Shown piece after piece: positions 61,257 through 64,000 of a stretch of 64,000 bases of DNA. The notes beneath the pieces are model-generated. The model worked only from the letters and a program-made list of their open reading frames with translations, ran no database searches and had not been told where the DNA came from. Source of the DNA: an uncultured Oligoflexia bacterium (lineage in GTDB: Bacteria; Bdellovibrionota; Bacteriovoracia; Bacteriovoracales; Bacteriovoracaceae); contig CAJXPQ010000009.1 in the NCBI GenBank assembly GCA_913058265.1, forward strand, positions 105,176 to 169,175. Reading direction: 5' to 3'. A program made the position numbers and the translations under genes. How positions within the stretch are numbered: position 1 is the stretch's first letter; the number at the start of each line of letters is the position of its first letter.

Positions 61257-62848
61257 CTTATTAAAATATCTCGATCAGACACTGCAAAATCTTTTGCACG
61301 GATCTGACCTCGCTTACCCACATAATCTATCATGGCCCCATTCAACATAAATCCTGAGTCATAATAAGTGGAATGATTTTTTAAAATAGGAAATGAATCT
61401 CCTCCACGTGCCAAAAAGTTTGCAGTAGAAAGAATAAAGTTGTTCTTAGTGGAAGATACTTTACCATTTACATCTTTGGTAATACTCCATGAGCCATCGC
61501 TAGCAACAATCTTTTGAAGCTTATTATTTTTAATCTCAAGCTTTACACCCATAAAGTGAGGATAGCCCCCATCCCTTTCAACTAATGGCTTAAGAGCAAA
61601 TACTGTAACCGCGGCGATATAGTCAAAAACCTCTTCAGCTGTGAATTTTACTGAGACTAAAGTATTGCCATAGGGATGAAGCTTATGCAGTTTTTTTCTT
61701 GTAATGGTTCCAGCTTCAAGACCTGAACGCATAGAACCTCCATTTAAGACCATCACATCAAACCTAAGCTTCTCATAAGAAGCCGCCCCCATGAATTGGG
61801 CCACAGGCATCTGAATAGAACGAACCAACTTTCTGTCACCTATAAGTTTCTTATCAATACTTCCGAAAGCCGCATTTCCAACTTTCTCAGCTTTCTTTTT
61901 ATAGGGAGCAAATAGCTTTATCATACTTTTATCTGCTGGAATTTTTTCAGAGGTTAATTGATATACACCTTTTACTTTTTTCTTCATATTTATCGGTAAC
62001 AGCTCATAAGTTGAATTCTTAACAATTCCATTACTAACATTAATCTCTAAATCTAGCGCCCCTACATACTTCCCCCAATCCTGAGCTTGAACTATTATTG
62101 TTTCATTATGAACTTCTGCGTTTATAACTTCTTGGGAGTGGCCACCAACAATAACATCAATACCAGAAACTTTTTTAGCAAGATCAATGTCTCCATTTGA
62201 GGTAGCACTTCCATAGTGACCTACATGAGTAACAGCAATAACGAAATCAACCTTCTCTATCTCTCGAAGCTTTTTTACAATTGGTTTTGAGGCGATAATT
62301 ATATCTTTAAAATCAAAAAGTTTTTTTGCATCAGTATGTGATGCTTTTGGAGGTGTATCTTTTGTTGTTAGCCCTAGGATACCAACTCTTATGCCGTTCA
62401 ATTCTCGAACGATATAGGGTGCAAATGGTCTCGTCGATTTATCTTTATAAAATATATTTGAAGCAAGAAAAGGAAAGCCTGCCAACTCTTGTTGCTTTTT
62501 TAAAACTTTATACGAATTATCAAACTCATGATTTCCAATTGCCATTGCATCGTAACCAATCGCTTTCATTCCTAAAAAATCAGGTTCCGCATCAAAAATA
62601 TCACTCTCCATAGTTCCAGTATTAATGTCTCCACCAGATAATAAAAGAGTGTTTTTAACCTCTCCTCTCAGTTTATCAATCAATGTTTTTCTAGCGGCCA
62701 TTCCATACTCTCCCTTACTGCTAGGAAGATAACGTCCGTGATGGTCATTTGTATGAAGGATTCTAAGTTTTACGACTTTCTCACTCATAAAAATAGATGA
62801 ACAGGACAGCGTAGTAACAGAAAGGACAATAAGTAGCAGTTGATTCAA
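61250..62848 (-). CDS. 5'-nucleotidase/metallophosphatase lipoprotein (UshA-like)
   Basis: 532 residues from a TTG at 62848, placed six bases after GGAG; upstream frame extension (to a GTG at 62911) gives no signal. The lipobox is LSVTTLSCSS (Cys16). The metallophosphatase half has LHTNDHHGRYLPS, GDINTGT, AIGNHEFDN, THVGHYG and GGHSQEV. The second half is the 5'-nucleotidase substrate-binding domain (NGGSMRSGLEAG, HPYGNTLVSVKF). UshA-type enzymes dephosphorylate nucleotides and UDP-sugars in the periplasm, giving nucleosides for uptake. This fits a nucleotide-scavenging predator (inference). Confidence 0.93.
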   Translation of the reverse strand: MNQLLLIVLSVTTLSCSSIFMSEKVVKLRILHTNDHHGRYLPSSKGEYGMAARKTLIDKLRGEVKNTLLLSGGDINTGTMESDIFDAEPDFLGMKAIGYDAMAIGNHEFDNSYKVLKKQQELAGFPFLASNIFYKDKSTRPFAPYIVRELNGIRVGILGLTTKDTPPKASHTDAKKLFDFKDIIIASKPIVKKLREIEKVDFVIAVTHVGHYGSATSNGDIDLAKKVSGIDVIVGGHSQEVINAEVHNETIIVQAQDWGKYVGALDLEINVSNGIVKNSTYELLPINMKKKVKGVYQLTSEKIPADKSMIKLFAPYKKKAEKVGNAAFGSIDKKLIGDRKLVRSIQMPVAQFMGAASYEKLRFDVMVLNGGSMRSGLEAGTITRKKLHKLHPYGNTLVSVKFTAEEVFDYIAAVTVFALKPLVERDGGYPHFMGVKLEIKNNKLQKIVASDGSWSITKDVNGKVSSTKNNFILSTANFLARGGDSFPILKNHSTYYDSGFMLNGAMIDYVGKRGQIRAKDFAVSDRDILIRK

Positions 62849-63170
62849 TTGAGTCTCCAATGTAATTAATTTCTGGTTTAACTTAACAAAAATTTTGTAT
62901 CTTTTCAGCACAAAGATTTAATCGAGCAAAATACACAAGTACCTAGATTAACTAGTTAGAATCATTCGATACGGCAATTTTTTCCTTATAAAGCTAAAAT
63001 ATTACTCATCCGGTCGGTTTCTAAGCCGAAACGTTAGGTGTGAATATCTTATGGGATTAAGTGTTTCACATGATTATTTTTACTAACTAAATGGCACGGT
63101 CGCCACTTCTTTGTAGGGGTACAAAGTCGCTAAAAATGGAGGTTTTCTTATGTACACAGGAGATTAGATT
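62849..63170 (+). other. Intergenic region and hairpin-rich flagellin leader
   Basis: 322 bases without a coding gene between the divergent 5'-nucleotidase and flagellin genes. The left 150 bases show nothing I recognise apart from the nucleotidase ribosome-binding site. The right part has three potential hairpins: 63014-63029 (TCGGTT/AGCCGA, one G-U pair), 63039-63070 (TGTGAA/TTCACA, 20-base loop) and 63109-63126 (CTTTGTA/TACAAAG, GGGG loop). The flagellin ribosome-binding region is ACACAGGAGAT. No convincing sigma-28 promoter could be placed. Confidence 0.6.
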
Positions 63171-64000
63171 ATGGGTTTTAGAATCGCAACAAATGTTTCG
63201 TCGTTAACGGCACAGAGATCACTAAAGAAACTTGGAAATGAAGAGGTTAAAACTGCAGCTCAACTAGCAAGTGGATCTCGAATTACAAAATCTTCAGATG
63301 ACTCTGCCGGTTTAGCAATAAGTGAGAAGTTAAAAGCAAATATTAGATCAAGTCAGCAAGCAAATAGAAATGCGAATGACGGGATTGGTATGATTCAAGT
63401 AGCAGAAGGTGGATTACAAGAGTCAGCAAATATCTTAATTAGATTAAGAGAACTTGCGATTCAGTCAGCTTCAGATACAGTTGGAGATACAGAAAGGTCA
63501 TACACAAACCTTGAGTATTCACAACTTAAAGATGAATTGCAAAGAATTTCACAAACGACGGAATTTAATGATGTTAACTTATTAGATGGATCAAGTGACA
63601 AATTAGAATTTCAAATTGGTGCAGGAAATGATCAATTTGAAGATAGAATTGTTTACGATCCAGCAAAGATTAACTCTGGAATTGAAGCACTCGGAATGGA
63701 TGGTCAAAGCGTTGACACAAAAGAAGGCGCACAAGGCTCACTAGAGTCAGTAGATCAAGCTATTAAGACTGTATCTGGACAGAGAGCTGAGTTAGGAGCT
63801 CTACAAAATAGACTACTAACAACGTCTGCAAACTTAGAGACTTCAGTAGAGAATATGTCTGCTGCCAATAGTCGAATAAGAGACACAGATTATGCGGAAG
63901 CAACTGCGAAGAATACACAGAACAATATCATGAAACAAGCTGGTATCTCTGTATTATCTCAAGCAAATGCGGCTCCTCAACAAGCAGTAAGATTAATTGG
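63171..64000 (+). CDS. fliC: Flagellin, cut by the right window edge
   Basis: The first 276 codons of a flagellin, open at the window edge. The N-terminal D0/D1 helices (FRIATNVSSLTAQRSLKK; SGSRITKSSDDSAGLAIS) and C-terminal helices (GQRAELGALQNRLLTTSANL, then SVLSQANAAPQQAVRLIG) are both present and no D2/D3 insert intervenes, so it is the short Bdellovibrio-type flagellin. The last visible residues match the normal C-terminus, so the stop is probably within a few codons. AGGAG lies eight bases before the ATG. It forms the flagellar filament; other flagellin genes may follow outside the window. Confidence 0.96.
   Translation, partial: MGFRIATNVSSLTAQRSLKKLGNEEVKTAAQLASGSRITKSSDDSAGLAISEKLKANIRSSQQANRNANDGIGMIQVAEGGLQESANILIRLRELAIQSASDTVGDTERSYTNLEYSQLKDELQRISQTTEFNDVNLLDGSSDKLEFQIGAGNDQFEDRIVYDPAKINSGIEALGMDGQSVDTKEGAQGSLESVDQAIKTVSGQRAELGALQNRLLTTSANLETSVENMSAANSRIRDTDYAEATAKNTQNNIMKQAGISVLSQANAAPQQAVRLI

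Noticed and set aside
63025..63032. Sigma-28 promoter before flagellin (GCCGAAAC)
   Set aside because: The -10-like element has no TAAA at the required distance and falls within a hairpin.
63092..63110. Sigma-54 promoter before flagellin (TGGCACG)
   Set aside because: The -24 half is perfect, but the -12 half reads CCACT instead of TTGCW at the right spacing.

Overview
The window looks like a chromosomal segment of a marine Bdellovibrio-like predator, most likely the Bacteriovorax/Halobacteriovorax group. This is inference from a strongly AT-rich sequence, a flagellin with the Bdellovibrio-type ending, many signal-peptide-bearing proteins and outer-membrane barrels of unknown family, and enzymes suited to digesting prey macromolecules: a subtilase, an M3 oligopeptidase, deoC with aldehyde dehydrogenases, a nucleotide-transporter-like permease and a UshA-like 5'-nucleotidase. 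I see no transposase, integrase, phage gene, CRISPR array or origin. Genes are tightly packed on both strands. Several convergent pairs share only their stop codons, and several starts are TTG or GTG.

Layout. 1-8.9 kb: an edge-truncated lipoprotein, an outer-membrane protein, a secreted subtilase, ybeY, mazG, then a likely operon of a DtxR-like regulator, a transporter and an M3 oligopeptidase. 9-20.5 kb: secreted proteins of unknown function between housekeeping genes (aldo/keto reductase with rpiB, ahcY, a THUMP-type rRNA methyltransferase, an acyl-CoA dehydrogenase). 20.5-27.2 kb: deoC with a two-gene, ALDH16-like dehydrogenase pair, then trpS-tyrS-rmuC. 27.3-33.5 kb: an acyltransferase/LysR pair, a methyltransferase, a large unknown secreted protein and a FecR-domain/outer-membrane pair.

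33.5-51.1 kb is the accessory-looking part and the most interesting. It holds a PqqD-like protein behind 9-bp tandem repeats, a second protein whose N-terminus may be a similar winged helix, a 49-residue acidic peptide with its own extended -10 promoter, and two consecutive radical-SAM genes. A porin-like gene and a soluble S26/S24-type peptidase follow. I read this as a candidate modified-peptide (RiPP) locus that matches no class I can name. It runs into a surface-glycan-like set: GT2, two GT39-like membrane proteins, two SGNH proteins, two alkaline-phosphatase-superfamily enzymes, an HTTM-like protein and a B12-type radical-SAM protein.

51.1-64 kb: an initiator tRNA gene with clear promoter and terminator, rluB, scpA/scpB (ScpB with a long acidic tail), an M50-type protease, a transglutaminase-like/barrel fusion, a Nudix hydrolase with two envelope proteins, a 5'-nucleotidase and, at the right edge, a flagellin gene behind a leader rich in predicted hairpins.
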